Shown here: positions 33,592-45,218 of the stretch, one piece after another
Layout of the letters: every line of letters begins with the position of its first letter
Position numbering within the stretch: position 1 is the first letter of the stretch
Assembly (NCBI GenBank): GCA_014281115.1
Contig: JACONQ010000001.1
Coordinates: 2,728,001-2,792,000, forward strand
Reading direction: 5' to 3'
DNA length: 64,000 bases
DNA from: Laburnicola sp. R22_1
Lineage: Eukaryota > Ascomycota > Dothideomycetes > Pleosporales > Didymosphaeriaceae
Made by a program: the position numbers and the translations under genes
Notes under the pieces: generated by a model
The model's database searches: none
Seen by the model: the letters and a program-made list of their open reading frames with translations, nothing else
Told to the model about the DNA's origin: nothing

Positions 33592-34904
33592 CTACACCGT
33601 CAACCGACTAATAGCCCCACTGACCACCTCTTCGCTGCGCAGCGGACTCGCACTCGCCGACGCCTCGCCCTCCACCGGCTGCTGTAAGACGACTTTATCC
33701 GGGCCCGTGATCGTCTGACCCTTTGCTTGGGCGAAGCCCGCCGAGCGAACGTGCGCCGGGTTGTCGGAGTAGAACTTGTCGATGATGGGGTGAATCATGA
33801 CGGTTTGTTTGTGGATGGTGAGAGTTGAGTTGGTGGGGACAGTGACCCAGTTATCTGATATACCAGACTGATGTATTAGCAAACGCATTGTTCCCATTGA
33901 TGGGGGGAAAGAAAGGGAGAAGGATGGGATCACCGACCGCGCTCAAAAGTAAGCGGCTCACTAGCCACAAGCACAATGTCACTCCCCTTATCCCTCCTCT
34001 CCATGACATAATCTTTCCCTCCCGCCTGCGCATCCGCATCCGCATTGCCGCCCTTCCCCGCCTCTTTCCAGCTCGTCCCACTGCTCCAGAACAGACTCGC
34101 CGCCTCGTCCGTCCGACTACTCACGTACCGACTGCACACCACGCTCTCACCATCCGTAACCGCGAAATTAAGTAAGCTTCTGCTGTCCTCTTCACCGACG
34201 CCCTGCTGCCCGACAACATCCTCAATCAACGCATTAATCCGCTCAATCGTCTTCAGTATGCCCTTGCGCAGCACTGCGTGCCCAAAGCCACCCCCAGAGT
34301 CGGGGTCGTGCCCAGCTTTATCCAGGCAGTCAAGAAAGAGGGCAAAAGCCCACTCGGAGTCGGTAGAGCCTTGTACGAGGGTGAACCAGCGCTCGTTAAG
34401 AGACATGGCGAGCTTCATTTTAATGCGCTTGAAGGAGCCGATGCCGCCGTTGTGCATGAACATGAGGCGCTTGTAGGAGAAGGGGTGGCAGTTCTGGTCG
34501 GAGAGGTTGCCCTCCGTCGTGGCGCGGACATGGGCGAAGATGAGGCTGGACGTCGTTTTGGACGCGATGCGCGACAGGTTGAGGCAGTTCCACGCGGGGA
34601 TCGTCGACGTGAAGACGCAGGGTTCGGGGCCCAGCGAGGGAGATGTGTAGTAGCCTATACCGAAGCCATCCCCATTGTGCGGGCGTCGCGTGTCCTGCTA
34701 GCTGTCAGAAGAGGTGCAGTAGTTGGGGTTGCAGCGCGTCATACGAGGCGGAGGCGCGAGTCAAACGACTGCGTGAGGATGGAATGTGTGGGGTTGAGGA
34801 TGAGGTCTGAGAGGAGTATCTCGTCCTTTCCCTTGTATACCTGGCATCTTCAGCTGGCGTCCTGTAGTTCGTGGTGTCGCAAGCTTTACCATGAATCTAC
34901 ACAT
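33592..34904 (-). CDS. DUG3: Class II glutamine amidotransferase, glutathione-degradation subunit Dug3-like
   Basis: Exons 34890-34904, 34745-34840, 33938-34694 and 33592-33854 give 376 residues. In yeast Dug2-Dug3 cleaves glutathione in the cytosol. The first exon is only 15 nt and encodes MCRFM; Cys2, exposed after Met removal, is the nucleophile of N-terminal-nucleophile amidotransferases. Family motifs follow: RRPHNGDGFGIGYY, FAHVRATTEG, HPFSYKRLMFMHNGGIGSF and LVQGSTDSEWAFALFLD. The last exon starts in DNWVTVPTNSTL. The tiny exon is supported by GTAAAG and CAG splice sites and by the invariant MCRF start. Length fits the family (about 360 residues). The final 50 residues are Ser/Glu-rich and probably variable. 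Confidence 0.92.
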
Positions 34905-35814
34905 ATTGCCTGAAACAAGGTAGCAACGCGAAGGAGCGAGGTAAAGCGAGTATTTGATAGCTAAATAATGACCGCTCCAGTTCTAGAAATGTTGTAGTGA
35001 GTATGTGGTGATCAAGGCGGTGTGATTGCACCATTGACGAACCAGCCGGTCCATCGGTGAACGAGCAAGGCCAGGGCGCCGCATCTGAGTCTGGAGCACG
35101 CAGACGCGCAACGTGTTCATCAGCACGAGGACCATCTCCAAGAGCCTGGGACAGAGGAAGCTAAAGCCCCCACGCGGAGTGCAGCATGTGGTTCACATTC
35201 ATGGGGTGCCAGCATGCCAAGGATGACGTGCGGGGTAGCATCAGGGTCTGGTGGGACATGCCGAAAACCTCACAAATAAAAAAGGTGCACGGGAGACTTA
35301 TTGAGGAGTAATTGTATTCGCTATTGGCCGTGTATGGATGGAATACAGGCAAGCATGACACCAGCAGCCAATTCGTTTGCCCAAGTCCATCCTTCCATGT
35401 CACATTGCACATCACCAGTTGTCCACCCACCCCAAGGCCGTACAAAACAAGGGAGAAATCGCAAAACCACACTGACAACGCCGGGGATATGATGCGGATT
35501 AAATTCAGGGGGTTACAAGACGGTGTATCATACGATGCTATCATGACTATGACATAACAAAGGGGTCGGTCGCTGGGGAATCTCGGGTAGTGGTCGATCC
35601 AGTCGTAAGGGAATTTCACAATCCCATATCGACAAGCTGAGGATGTGTGAAATAGTCGTGTATTAAACATGTAGGGTAGTGCATCTGGATGTTGCGTTCC
35701 AGGGGCCGTGACATCAGGGCCGGCTGTTAGGTTGCACTGCGTGGACAGAGGCTCGTCGAGACTGCGGCGAGCAGACATTTACCTTTGGGGATACGGTGAT
35801 AATAATCGGGCTGC
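34905..35814. other. Intergenic, DUG3 upstream / importin alpha downstream
   Basis: Holds the DUG3 promoter and the 3' side of the importin alpha gene. A long open frame here on the minus strand (35161-35778) has no recognisable protein features and is taken as untranslated sequence. Confidence 0.5.
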
Positions 35815-37595
35815 TCACATATCCATAGAGTCACCGCCGTTGGCGAAGTTGAAGCTTTGCTGCTGCTGCGTTTGCGGTGCTCCAAATCCGAAGTGGCCGT
35901 CTTGCGTGACTTGAGGTCCAGTGCCCTCCATGTTCTCTGCATCACCCTCTTCATCAGAAAAGTACTTCTCGATGATGTTGTACGCCTTCATGTAGATCTC
36001 CTCGTTGGCGTTGTTCTGACAATCGTGAATCTTCTCCATGCCGCCGACTTCTTCGATGAAGAGAGCATAACGGTTGATGGGCTCACCAGTGGCGCCATCA
36101 ACGCTGGATTCCTTGTCCATCTCGCCGACCTTGAGGATGTTCTCAAGTCCGTCGAGAGCAACTTGAATGATCTTGTTATCGGGGCATGCGAGCAAGTCGC
36201 ATAGCGGCTTAATGCAGCCCATCTCGACAAGGAATCGGATCTGAGCGGGCCGCTGGAGACCACCAGAGGTAGCGTTGGAGATGGCCCAGCAGGCCTCTTT
36301 CCGCGTCTTGAAGTCGCCGTTTTGGAGGAGGTGGATGAGCGGCTTGACGATGTTCGCATCAATGACGGCCTGAATCTGGTTTGAGTTGCCGGCGGTGATG
36401 TTGGAAATAGTCCAGCATGCCTCTTTACGGATACCATCTTTGGTGGAGCTAAGAAGAGACAGCAGGGCGGGCAACGCACCGCAGTTGATGATGACCTGCG
36501 TCTGCACGTCATCGCCGGTGACAATGTTGCCAACGGAACGCAGGGCAGGTGTCTGCACCGAGGTAGAGGCGTGCATCAGCAACTCGACAAGACGACGGGG
36601 AATACCGGCCTCGATGACGGCCTGGATCTTGTCGTTTGCACCGTCAGATAGATATGAGATGGCCCAGCACGCGTCGATGAGGACCTCGTCGTCGAGGGAG
36701 TAGACAAGCTTAGCTAGCACAGGGAGGGCAGGTGCAATCTAGGAGTGATCAGCGTCTGCGTGAATTTGCCGGATCAAGTGACTTACAGTCTGCCAGTCGG
36801 GCTGGGGAGTCTTGCCACGGCAGAAGTTGCTGAGAGTCCAAGTAGCGTTCCTCAGCATGCTCAGCTTGCGGCTGTCGCCAAGGAGACTGATCAGCGGGCG
36901 GAGAGCGCCGGCCTGGAGGACAAAGTCACGGCAGGCGGGGCTGTCACCAGCAATGTTTCCAAGCGCCCAAACGGCCTGCTCTCGCACATCGGGCTCGTGG
37001 CTGCTGAGAAGCTCGACGAAGATGGGCACGGCGCCGGCCTCGATGACGACCTGGGTTTGCTGGGCCGAGCCGGAGGCGATGTTGGTGAGCGCCCATGCGG
37101 CCTCAAACTGGACGAGGGTGTGCGGCGACCGGAGAAACTCTACAAATCTGCTCACGACGCCCGTCTCGATGACACGCTCAATGGGGGGGTTGCGCTCCTT
37201 GGACAGGAGCTTGCGGAACTTGGTCGTTGCCTGAATTTGCTCGTCGATCTGCTCCGAGAAGACACCTTTCACCATCTGCGGGAGCTCTTCGTTCAGCTGT
37301 CACGACATGTCAGCAGAGCGTCGTGCAGCAAGAGTCGATGCCACGGCGTGAGGGGTAAACGTACCTGGCCCTCGTTGTGCGTGCCCTCATCGTCGCTGTC
37401 CGGGGCGGCGCCGAGCGAGGCACCCGGCTGGTCTCTGCCGGCGATGCCGCGTCGCTTTGCGAGGTTCTCCTCACGCTTCGCCTTGCGGATCTCGACCTGC
37501 TGCTCCTCGCGGCGGCGGCGGAGCTCGTCAGGCTTGAAGGCACTCTTCGCCTTGAAAGTAGTGCGGCGATGCTCTGGGATGTACTTGTCGGCCAT
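35815..37595 (-). CDS. Importin subunit alpha (karyopherin alpha)
   Basis: Exons 37365-37595, 36787-37296 and 35815-36738 give 554 residues, the usual length. The protein carries cargo with a classical nuclear localisation signal to importin beta and through the pore. The importin-beta-binding domain (residues 1-60) has the basic runs [20 protein letters not shown] and [18 protein letters not shown]. Armadillo repeats with the cargo-binding W-x3-N pattern follow: [53 protein letters not shown] and [10 protein letters not shown]. The C-terminus is acidic, then Gln/Asn/Phe-rich. In yeast the orthologue is SRP1. The start at 37595 matches the conserved [11 protein letters not shown] beginning. 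Confidence 0.96.
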
Positions 37596-37997
37596 GGTTG
37601 AAGCGGTCAACTGGTAACTGGTTGACGGTGGGGGAGGTGCTGTGCGAGACAGGCGCTTTGTTTGGAGGGGATATTATCTTCGGTCGTGGGGCAGGGGAGG
37701 TGAAAAGCACGGCGGAAGCGGCAAGAGCGACTAGTGTAGCTATGCCGCTTTCGGCTACGGCCTTGGCACTGGCCACCGCGTCGTTCCTGCCCAAACACGC
37801 AGGGTGAGCGCGCCGCACCTAAGCACTGAGACGACCTCTTCTACCCTTGCTGTAGCTCTGCATGGTCGAGAGAGCGCGGAATCCGGAAACTTTGGCATCT
37901 AAAACCTTCGCAATTGGACACGTGACGTCCTCGAATCCATCGGTCGGTCGATCTTGACGCGGAATGCAACTCGACCTACCGCGCTAACCCCTTGCAG
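37596..37997. promoter_or_regulatory. Divergent promoter region, importin alpha and POT1
   Basis: A 402 bp region between divergent starts. Just before the POT1 ATG the sequence reads GCTAACCCCTTGCAG, an intron-end signature, so POT1 may have a 5' leader intron or an extra upstream exon. Confidence 0.5.
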
Positions 37998-39920
37998 ATG
38001 GCTCAGCGTCTGCCGAGTGGTTTCACCGCATTGCGAGATGCGCTGCCCGCAGGCGAGCAGGGCTGCTTCCTGGGCGTCGTTGTCCAGATCCAGAGACCCA
38101 TTCGCCTTCAACAAGACTGGGTTTGCAACTTTACCATCCGCGACCGCTTTCCCGGTGACGACCAGGACGTCTTATCCTGTCGAATCTGTCGAAGACTCGC
38201 AGACCATATACCGAACGGTGACCCTGGAGACGTGGCCATATTGCGATACTTGAAGCCTGAAATACACAACAGCAAGATCGTCTTTATCAATTCTCTCCGT
38301 CAGTCCGAAGTGACTTTCTTTCCTGTCAAGAGCATACCATCGCCTGAGGTCAGCGTTGGCTACCAGGCCGGGGGCCTCTCAAAGCTCCCTTTCAGAGGCA
38401 TGCCTGGCAATAAAGCTCCAGACAGTACCGAGCAAATGGCCATCATTAACATGAAGGCAGCAGCAGCACCGCTCCTGGCTGACCTCCAAAAACCTGGTGC
38501 CGCGTTTCGTGCTCGGCTACCACTGGGGAAGTCTAATTTTACTTCCAAGAAAAAACAATCCTTGATCAGTGATATGACCTACAGTCAATTCTATGATCTC
38601 GTCGGCGAAGTGGTCAAGACCTTTTGGGTGAACGACGCTATCGATATCTACGTCACAGACTACACCACAAACAAGGAGCTTTACTTGTACGAGGACCCAG
38701 AAGAAGCTGACAACATGGGCTGGAGTGTGCAAGGGAAGCCGTGGCCCGGCCCATTCGGCCAGATGACGATTGCAATCCGCCTGTACGGCCCTCATGCAGC
38801 GGCGGCCCGTTCTATAAAAGAAGGCGACTTTGTCTTTCTCCAAAACGTTCGTACGAAAATGTCACAGGCCAACAAGCTAGAGGGCGCCATCCATCAAGAT
38901 CCAAAATACCCCGGAAAGATTTGCATTCGCGAATGCACAAACGAAACACAGCTCGAGCCTGTAAAGAAGCGTAAGGAAGACTACGAACGAGACTATCAGT
39001 CGCGTAAAATCGCCCGAGCCGAGCCCCAGCCTTCAAATATTGCGAAGAAGCCTTCAGCAAAGGCCTCTGCAAGGAAGAAGGAGAGCAAAAAGGAGAAACA
39101 GCGCATACAGAAGGAGAAGGAGCAAGCGGAAATACAAAAGAAGGCGGAAGAGGATGAGATCGTAGCCAGTGGATTGAATAAAAATAGTGAGCAGCCTCAT
39201 TACGTTTCTGAGTCTATACTTACAGTCGTAGTTCGTGCTGGACATCAAAGCGATGTCGCCGCGCTTTCTACCGCTGATGATATCGTCGCCAACTCGTTCT
39301 TGAAGACGATAACTCCGACGGGTAAATCGCTGACTCTTCCCTTTGTAAACTCCAAATACCGTGCTCGGCTACGGATCGTCGACCACTACCCTTTCAAGCT
39401 CGAGTCTTTCACGCGAATCTCGGGTGATCCAACGTCTGGTAAATTCGTATGGCACTTCTTCCTGTTGGTGGAGGACGCAGATGCCCCCGCCGGCACAACA
39501 CCGACCCGGTTTCCCCTCACTATCGACACTCCGCGGGCCCAGAATCTCATCCAAATGGATCCTATCGAGTAAGTGGTACTTTGATTCAGCTAGACTATGT
39601 ATTAATGCTCTTACAGTTTTTCTAAGCGATCAGATATGCTCAAGAAGCTAGAGAACAAACTGTTTCTTCTGTGGGGCAACTTGCACGAGCGCAAGGTAGC
39701 GTTGAAGAAGGAGGGTATCAATTTACCATTACCTGTAGGAGACAAGAGACTAGGACTAAGCAACAGGCCATTCGAGTGCTGCATCGAAGAGTACGGCGTC
39801 CCGGTTGATGACAAGGGCGTGCCATACGCCGAAAAGGACGACATCCCAAAGGACGTGCTGGGGAATCCGAAGACGTGGAAGCGCACCTGGAGCCCATTCA
39901 ACACCACCATAGTTGATTGA
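37998..39920 (+). CDS. POT1: Protection of telomeres protein 1 (POT1)-like
   Basis: Exons 37998-39568 and 39617-39920 give 624 residues. POT1 binds the single-stranded G-rich telomere overhang through OB folds and caps chromosome ends. The first OB fold (Telo_bind, about 1-150) contains FLGVVVQIQRPIRLQQDWVC and the strand pair DPGDVAILRYLKPEIHNSKI. A second OB-like domain (about 190-330) includes WPGPFGQMTIAIRLYGPHAA and GDFVFLQNVRTKMSQ. A Lys/Glu-rich linker (about 330-390) leads to a C-terminal region with YRARLRIVDHYP. The ATG follows a TTGCAG acceptor-like signal, so an additional exon upstream is possible. The intron at 39569-39616 has perfect GTAAGT and TACAG signals. Confidence 0.9.
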
Positions 39921-40436
39921 GGAGCGGTGCAGCTGGGAAAATTGGCTATCTATTCGTTTGTGATAACTGCATTTCAGGGCGTTTGTTCTACTCCAATGTT
40001 TATTCTACGATACCCCCGAACTTGCATGGCTCACTTTCATCTTTTTTTTCTGTCTTTGAAGGGTTACACTGCCGGATCAGTAGCATGTTATCAACTTTGC
40101 TTTATTATCTTCATTTGTTGTTCGCTTTGTCTCCAGAACTTGGATAGCGGTCAATGCTACCGTTCCATGCACGCCATGTCAATTCTATGTTGACCATTAC
40201 CGATATTGCTTATAATAGCTTCCCCATCAACAGTCTTTGCTTCCGCAGGCCGATCGAGCCGAAGAAAGCAACGTGAGTGATTTCGCTCAATTGCCCACCA
40301 GGAACGCTGTCCCGCTGTGAGCGAACCCCATCATACGCCACCGCGCGTGGCACAGAAACCACGGGAGACCCTCCATATAGCGATATACGCACGAGCCGCT
40401 GTATCTCAGCGCATCATCAAGCATGACCTGCGCCCT
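39921..40436. other. Intergenic between convergent genes
   Basis: About 516 bp between the stops of POT1 and the UPF0643 gene; untranslated 3' regions. Nothing else recognised. Confidence 0.5.
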
Positions 40437-41300
40437 TCAATCCTCCCAGTCCTCAAACTCCAACTCCCCCGCACCATCCAGAATCGTAAACCGATGAGTA
40501 GAGAACGTAATCGACTCGTACAACGTCCTCCCCGCCGCGCGCGCCTTCTTATGCCACGGACCAAAACCCCCCTTATACGCGTCCTCTCGCAAGCGCCAGA
40601 AGCCTGTCGGTACCAGTCAGCATACCTCACCCAACGTCCCACCCATTACACCAGGCTAAGCGAGAGAAAAAAACTCACAAGTCGCGAGATTCCGCCTCTC
40701 CGCATCCGGCTTGCCAAACCAGTACTTGAGCAGCCCCCCAGACGCGCATGCCTCGCGGAGGCTCTCGTAGTCCAGCGCGTACAGCAGCTCCGAGTCGATG
40801 TCTGGCTTGAGCTTGGAGCGGAAGACGACGACGTAGAAGGTGTGCGTCTTCCAGGTGTGGCTGAGGGAGGCGGAGAAGAGGCGCACGAGTTGGAGGACGG
40901 AGGGGAAGTCGAGCGCTGAGGTGTACGGCGCCGTGGCGTAGTCTGTGCGGAGGGGTTTGAGGGCTGTGAGGGCTTTGGCGAGGATGAGGTTGGGGGGGTC
41001 GAGCGTGGTTAGGTCGAGGTAGTGGGATGGGTTGTTGTAGGGGGAGGATATTAGGAGGGAGGAATGGGGGGATGTGGGAGGGGGGGTTGTGGTGTTGGGG
41101 TCTGGGGTGATGAGTTGGTTGAAGGCGGCGGCTTCGAAGCGGAGGTCGTCGAAGTCGCGGGTTATGAGGGATGGGTGGAGGATATTGGTTCCTGTTGGGG
41201 TGATTGGGGAGGCGAGTTTGGTGCTGTGGTCTGGCACTGGGGGAGTGTGGGGTGCTTCGATTTCGCTGGCGAGAACGGAGAGATCGAGTCCGGGGACCAT
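40437..41300 (-). CDS. UPF0643-family protein
   Basis: Exons 40679-41300 and 40437-40603 give 262 residues. Conserved blocks typical of this uncharacterised fungal family are visible: LLYALDYESLREACASGGLL, KYWFGKPD, NLATCFWRLREDAYKGGFGP (across the intron) and WHKKARAAGRTLYESI. No catalytic function is established for it to my knowledge. The first 90 residues are Pro/Thr/Ser-rich and probably flexible. The 75 nt intron has a GTGAGT donor and a GACAG acceptor, with a GCTGAC branch site. It is 516 bp from POT1, with which it converges. Confidence 0.85.
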
Positions 41301-42293
41301 TGTTGTTGTGCTGTGCTGCTTTGCGAACTCTTCTCGTTGTTGAACAGTCTCGTAGGTTCAAGGAAGTCGTTCCCGGTATTCTGTTGTCACACGCGAATAT
41401 CGCTTTCGAGACTCTACGCTCTTGCCCTTTCAGTGCTCAATGGCAACAACTGCACGTCTTCACCGAATGTCCACTTTCAACGGCCTGGCTATCGACAAAG
41501 AGAAATAGTATCAAGGATAAAGAAAATGTAGGTGTTATTGTTTAAAAGACGCGTGCCTACCTACTAAGTACCCAAGGTGACATTTCGCGACTGGACCGGC
41601 CGATCACGCAATATGGCGAATCCTTGAATATTCGACCCTAGTCCGTGAGCGTTTGTTGCGCTATTTCACGGCGAAACTCGCGTGCCGAGTCGTTCCTGCG
41701 TCATGTAAGCTGCACGGTGAAATGAATGTGGTTGATTGTTTGGGGGAGATAAAAGCTAAGTAATGTACGTGTGATGCCCTTAATCAGTTGTAGAAAATGT
41801 AATTACAGAAACTTCAGGTTTGAGGCTCATTGCGAAATTTGATGTTGGGTATGGTGGTACAATATACTCATCTTGCGCCGCTCTGCGAGAGTTTATATCG
41901 TAGAGGTCACTACCTCGGTTCCCTCTCTTGATGTTACTCCTCCCATAGCCACTGCGTGGTATTTGTTGCTATTACGCCTATTTTACTGACGTTGGCAATT
42001 GATCAATTTGTATGTCTTCATCCTAATCTCGCGCGCCATTGACACTTTCGTTAGGTCGTGACTTCTTAGATCAGAAACGGCAGCAGCGACCAACAATTTC
42101 TACTGCTCGGGCGCGACTTCTCTTCCAGTCCGCACCACAAGTCATCTAAACACGTATTATTCAAGACCGTAAGACTGTTCTGCGCATATATTGTATTCTA
42201 AATCTATCAATGAGAACGCTCACCCGACCATCTATAGAATGTCCTTCGCATGGGTATACAACTCTTATCCAAGCACATAAATCCTAATCCCCT
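41301..42293. other. Intergenic
   Basis: About 1 kb upstream of the UPF0643 gene and downstream of the PPPDE gene. No gene, RNA or repeat recognised. Confidence 0.5.
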
Positions 42294-44152
42294 TCAAACC
42301 TCCAACAAACTCTTTACCTCCTTGACCAACATCCTGTCTTGTACTGCCTTGCCCTGCAGTTTCCCCACAGTACCTGCAGCATCCATGGCCCTCCACAAAT
42401 CTCTCACCTCGCCCTCCATATCCGCGCAGTATGCCAACCAACCACTGCAAATCAGCGCCATCTTCTTCACATCACTAAATGCCTCCTCGGAACCCAGGAT
42501 TTCTAGTAGAGAAGCTAGCAGCTCGACTTGTTCCGATTCGTCAATTTCAGACTCTGAGGGGAGCGTTGGAGACGCATTCGAGCTGTGCTTCTTCATGCGG
42601 ATTTTATGATTCGATCCTGCTATATTCATGGCCAGACTGAGGGCTGAGGCTTTCAACGCGGGGTGCTTTTCGTCTAGCAGGGCGGTGGTGAGGATGGAAA
42701 TTAAGGTTGAAGAGAGCGGTGGGGAGAGAAGATGAGGGATAAACAAAGGGGTGTTGAAAAGATTGCAAGCCAGATGCAGCGTAATCAGACGCAAGGGATA
42801 CGGTGCCGAATCGCCCAGGCCGTTGACGTGGTCGAGTATGTGTGCGACAGTGGCAGGGGTGCCCGTAGCGCCTGCGTGCTCTTCGGCGAAGAACCCAGCT
42901 ACGCGGACATCCGTCAAGGCGACGCGTAGCAAGTCGAGTGATGTGAATAGAAGGTCTGGTGGCAGCGTAGACATGCTCCTGCGGAGAAAGTCCCCGAATT
43001 GTGGTAGTTTAGTGAGCGGGGCTTCCATAGCGCCAAAACGTTCGCGAGAATCGATGAACGAGACGATGGTCGACACGGCGTCATCTTTGCCTACATCACC
43101 CATCTTTGCGACGACCTTCTCCAGGGGAGGCACTTTTGTGTACCTGATCGGCCGCTGGCTTTGACTGAGCAACGTCGGCAGGCTCATTGACAGATGAGGG
43201 TGTGTAGGGAACGCTTCGTTCAGAAGCAGTTCGATATTGCTGCGCAGTTGGCGTGGATCAGCTCCGCTCCACTCGTCTCGTTCCTGGCCGCGGATGAAAG
43301 TGACGAATGTCGGTGTTGCGCGAACGTGAGGAAAGCTCGTGCTGATCGAACGATCCGCAAAGCTAAAATCTATCTTCAGGAAGACGCATTTGTTGCCCGC
43401 TTCCGTAGCTAAGTCGTCAAAAGGTTGGTACATGATCTTGCACGGACCACAGGTTGAACTCGTAAAGAAGATGATTGCGCAGCGGTCTTTCGCGAGATTT
43501 AATAGGCGATCCACAGCCTGTATTGTTGTGACGCTGTTGACTCTCCCGGTAGCCTCCTTCAACTCTGCTTCGGCTTTCGAAAGCGTGGGGGCTCCATTCG
43601 GTGCGCCGCTTACTGCTGAAGGTGCTATAGCACCGCTCTGAGGCGTCGGGGCATGGGTAACCGGCCTCATCATGGCATCGATCTGGGGTCTGAGCATCTG
43701 TCCGAAAGGCGTATTCAGCACGGTCTGTGGTAGACTCGTAATATGATCCGGTATCCCTTTCCCTACTAAAAACATAGCAAAATCATTCGAGAAGTTGTTG
43801 CAGTTGTGCAAGAACAAATCGTACGACTCGGCCATATACACGGTCTTCAAGCTCTCCAGGTATTCGAGGATAACTTCGATAGGCAGTTCGGTTCGACCGA
43901 GGGGTATGACTTCCATAGGCTTTCCATGATGTGTGGCGCCTGCTCTGCAGGTTTGAACGCCCTGACCGTAGTAATATTCTATGTTCGCGAGCACGATCGA
44001 TGTGTGGTACACCGCTTCGATATGGGTCCCTAGAAACTGCCGGGACATGGAGCGCGCGAGGCCCTGTCTGCTGTCAGCGAATAATATATACGAATGCGAA
44101 TACAATAACGTACCTGGGACAAATCGTACACGTAGAGTTGAACGTCCATCAT
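42294..44152 (-). CDS. PPPDE peptidase-thioredoxin-PUL domain protein
   Basis: Exons 44114-44152 and 42294-44063 give 602 residues. The N-terminal PPPDE (DeSI-type) domain starts MMDVQLYVYDLSQGLAR; its catalytic pair is probably His33 (VYHTSIV) and Cys101 (LHNCNNF). Such domains remove SUMO or ubiquitin. A thioredoxin domain follows with the redox motif CGPC at 218-221 and the cis-Pro in RATPTFVTF. The last 270 residues are helical repeats consistent with a PUL domain, which in other proteins binds Cdc48/p97. The combination suggests a redox-linked deubiquitinase or deSUMOylase acting with the Cdc48 machinery; this role is inference. A 13-codon first exon is needed to complete the PPPDE fold. 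Either of two adjacent ATGs may start it. Confidence 0.88.
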
Positions 44153-44831
44153 GAAGAAGCGTGGAGTTGCGACAGTTACAAGCCGGATTCTGTGGTACAC
44201 GATGAGCGTCTGTTTCCCCCGTTTCAATTGTGTCTTGTGAATGAATCGCGGGCGGGAATTTATCTCCATGGACGTAGGCAACTATGGGTGTTCGTGTTAA
44301 ATAAGCCCCGCCACACGCTAAGGCGCCGATGCACGTGCGGTTTCGGCCGGGCGATCGATGATTTCTAGCACCTTCCCTCCATCCTTCTATGACAAACGGT
44401 GGATCACAACGTCCAACATTGCAGATGAGTCTTTCTTTGTTCAAAAGACCAAATTCTGAATAGTTTCAGAAGCTGACTACTGTGCGTTACCACGGCAAGG
44501 CCGGATATACTCAAACCTGTTCTACAGCTGCAGAAGCGGTATTGCGATAGTTACCTTACCCATACAGTAGAGCTCTGTGTCGTCGAAATGACTGGAGGCA
44601 TGAACTCTGTCAGCTCGACTTGATACCTGCCTGGGACTACGACATCAGATAGCTCTATTTACACGGGTGGCATTACCATGAGAGCGACAATCAATTTGGA
44701 CATCTGAATTGTACAGAGGTAATGCTCAGTACAATATATACAGTGAATGCCGGTCCGTGGGTGTATAACATCGGCAAGTCGAAAAGAGCTATGGTCCAAT
44801 TCCATCCCTCAACATAAAATCACCGATGCGT
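44153..44831. other. Intergenic
   Basis: Upstream of the PPPDE gene and downstream of the small secreted protein gene; both are on the minus strand. Nothing recognised. Confidence 0.5.
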
Positions 44832-45218
44832 TTATTTGCCGTCCTCGTCAAACGGTGCTCCGCTCCTCCAACTCTTTACAACAACATCATCAAAGCCCGT
44901 GCACCCCTCGCCCTGGTTGAAGACCACAAGCACCTCTCCCTTGCAATCTGCATCCGCATAACCCGTAACATATCCGTTCTTGGAGGCGGTGGAAGCGCGG
45001 ACGAGAGCGGAGCCGCCCATGGAAAGGACGCGGTTCTGGCAGCCGTTGCCGTTGACGGTTTTGGCACCTGTCGCACCGTCGCCGGGCGCGGCGCAGGTGA
45101 GGCTGGAATCCCAGAGACTGAGGACGAGCTCAATGGGTTTGTCGGGAACCCCCTGAAGGTTGGGGAGGGCGGCGACCACGGCGGCAAGTGCGAGCGCGAG
45201 GGTAGACTGAAGCCGCAT
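44832..45218 (-). CDS. Small secreted cysteine-containing protein
   Basis: A 128-residue intronless frame. The first 18-19 residues (MRLQSTLALALAAVVAALP) are a clear signal peptide. The mature protein of about 110 residues has four cysteines at 42, 60, 92 and 106, enough for two disulfides, and is otherwise rich in Gly, Ala, Val and Asp. I do not recognise the family. Size, secretion and cysteine content match the usual profile of fungal effector candidates or secreted hydrolase inhibitors, but nothing in the sequence proves such a role. It lies about 1 kb from the transposon island. The ATG at 45218 was chosen because the signal peptide starts there; the frame is open further upstream. Confidence 0.75.
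   Translation of the reverse strand: MRLQSTLALALAAVVAALPNLQGVPDKPIELVLSLWDSSLTCAAPGDGATGAKTVNGNGCQNRVLSMGGSALVRASTASKNGYVTGYADADCKGEVLVVFNQGEGCTGFDDVVVKSWRSGAPFDEDGK

Noticed and set aside
35161..35778. 205-codon open frame on the minus strand after importin alpha
   Set aside because: No domain, no codon bias or conserved-looking segment; best read as 3' untranslated and intergenic sequence.
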